Assembly: GCF_003260995.1 (NCBI RefSeq)
Contig: NZ_CP030040.1
Coordinates: 124,001 to 188,000 of the forward strand
Direction: 5' to 3'
Origin: Acetobacterium sp. KB-1
GTDB lineage: Bacteria > Bacillota > Clostridia > Eubacteriales > Eubacteriaceae
DNA: 64,000 nt
The translations under genes and the position numbers were made by a program. The notes under the pieces are model-generated. The model saw nothing but the letters and a program-made list of their open reading frames with translations, was not told the DNA's origin and made no database searches. Below, piece by piece: positions 63,240 to 64,000 of this stretch (positions are counted from its first letter, which is position 1; each line of letters starts with the position of its first letter).

Positions 63240-64000
63240 ATGGAAACAAAAAAACCAAAAATACTCGTCGTGGTAGGACCGACTGCCAGCGGAAAAACCG
63301 CATTGGGGGTGGCACTTGCAAAAAAATTGAATGGTGAGATTATTTCTGCGGACTCCATGCAAATCTATAAATATATGAACATTGGTACAGCCAAGGTCAC
63401 CTTAGAAGAAATGCAGGGGGTACCTCATCATCTGGTAGATTGTGTGTCCCCGGATGAAGAATTCAGTGTCGCAAAATATAAGAAAGCCGCACTGGGTGCC
63501 ATCGAAGCCATTCTTTCAAAAGGAAAGCTTCCTATTATAATAGGGGGGACAGGATTATACATTAATAGTCTTAGTCTGCCCTGGGATTTTCAAAAAAAGG
63601 ACAGTGATGAAATAATACGGTGGCGACTAACGGCCGAAGCCGAAGTCCTGGGGAAGGAAGCCTTATACCAGCGGCTAAAATCGGTGGATCCGGTTACGGC
63701 AGAAAGTGTTCACCCCAATAATCAAAATCGGATTATCCGGGCGTTGGAAATTTATGAGCTCACTGGCAAGCCGAAATCCCATTTTGATGAAGAGACAAAA
63801 AAACAGGAAGTTCCTTATGATTATATTATTCTGGGGTTGGACTGGGACCGCGAGACGCTCTATCATCGGATTAACCATCGGGTTGATCGGATGATTGAGG
63901 AAGGTCTTGTTGAAGAGACAAAGATGCTGGTTGAGCGGGGCTATGACTGGAACTTGACGGCACTAAAGGCAATTGGCTATAAAGAGCTAAAACCCTACCT
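63240..64000 (+). CDS. miaA: tRNA dimethylallyltransferase MiaA (3' truncated by window edge)
   Basis: The first 253 residues of MiaA, open to the window end. P-loop GPTASGKTALGVALAK is at about residues 13-28, then SADSMQIYKYMNIGTAK, GGTGLYINSL and the late motif LKAIGYKE. It adds an isopentenyl group to A37 of tRNAs reading UNN codons. It starts two bases after mutL stops, the usual mutL-miaA coupling in Firmicutes. Confidence 0.97.
   Translation, partial: METKKPKILVVVGPTASGKTALGVALAKKLNGEIISADSMQIYKYMNIGTAKVTLEEMQGVPHHLVDCVSPDEEFSVAKYKKAALGAIEAILSKGKLPIIIGGTGLYINSLSLPWDFQKKDSDEIIRWRLTAEAEVLGKEALYQRLKSVDPVTAESVHPNNQNRIIRALEIYELTGKPKSHFDEETKKQEVPYDYIILGLDWDRETLYHRINHRVDRMIEEGLVEETKMLVERGYDWNLTALKAIGYKELKPY

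Overview
The window reads as a chromosomal segment of an anaerobic, acetogenic Firmicute, most likely Acetobacterium or a close relative. This is inferred from gene content: a methanol-type corrinoid methyltransferase operon whose methyl acceptor enzyme is a methyltetrahydrofolate methyltransferase, a tungsten aldehyde:ferredoxin oxidoreductase, rubredoxin, low-GC coding with strong AGGAGG ribosome sites, and short-form HisG with HisZ. Nearly all of it is intact, operon-organised sequence. I saw no IS element, prophage, CRISPR array or rRNA.

Layout. 1-4.8 kb: tail of an unknown gene, a lipoprotein, then a three-gene unit (type II NADH dehydrogenase with a membrane extension, polyprenyl synthase, UbiA prenyltransferase) that looks like the demethylmenaquinone/NADH part of a flavin-based extracellular electron transfer locus. 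4.8-11.5 kb: a GntR(YtrA)-ABC operon behind a clear palindromic operator, a MacB-like ABC export operon with a secreted partner, a Yip1-like membrane protein and a ROK kinase. 11.6-18.7 kb: rubredoxin, then a C1 island with a PocR-AraC regulator, a corrinoid protein, a CobW GTPase, a His-rich protein, a truncated corrinoid protein and mtaB-mtaC-mtaA. 18.9-24.1 kb: ppx-ppk-ppx polyphosphate operon. 24.2-29.0 kb (minus): complete branched-chain amino acid ABC transporter livK-H-M-G-F. 29.3-32.3 kb (minus): malQ, hslO, rlmH and a 29-residue membrane peptide. 32.4-35 kb: tRNA-Pro(CGG), ybaK, ahpC behind a PerR-like box, and a TspO-like protein. 35-37.8 kb (minus): feoB with two FeoA proteins. 38-42.6 kb: fused glutathione synthase gshF, then aor-moaD. 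42.8-43.0 kb (minus): a promoter-to-terminator unit without a convincing ORF, probably a structured RNA. 43.2 kb: orphan ArsD-like protein. 43.7-51.3 kb (minus): complete histidine operon hisZGDCBHAF(IE). 51.6-57.7 kb: PAS/degenerate-GGDEF protein, HAD phosphatase, lipoprotein, GntP permease, YjfB-like motility protein, Cys-rich small membrane protein, parvulin. 58-64 kb: marR-lon, a second likely structured RNA, mutL and the start of miaA.

How the genes work together. MtaB moves the methyl group of a methoxylated or methanol-type substrate to a corrinoid protein, and MtaA passes it to tetrahydrofolate for the Wood-Ljungdahl pathway. A 14-base sequence is repeated upstream of the regulator gene and upstream of the mta operon and is a candidate shared operator. 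The Ndh2/polyprenyl synthase/UbiA unit is notable because Acetobacterium is generally described as quinone-free. The most novel-looking non-coding signals are the minus-strand RNA unit near 42.8-43.0 kb, the folded leader between lon and mutL, a 108-base dyad element between malQ and livK, and a 20-base exact repeat flanking aor-moaD.
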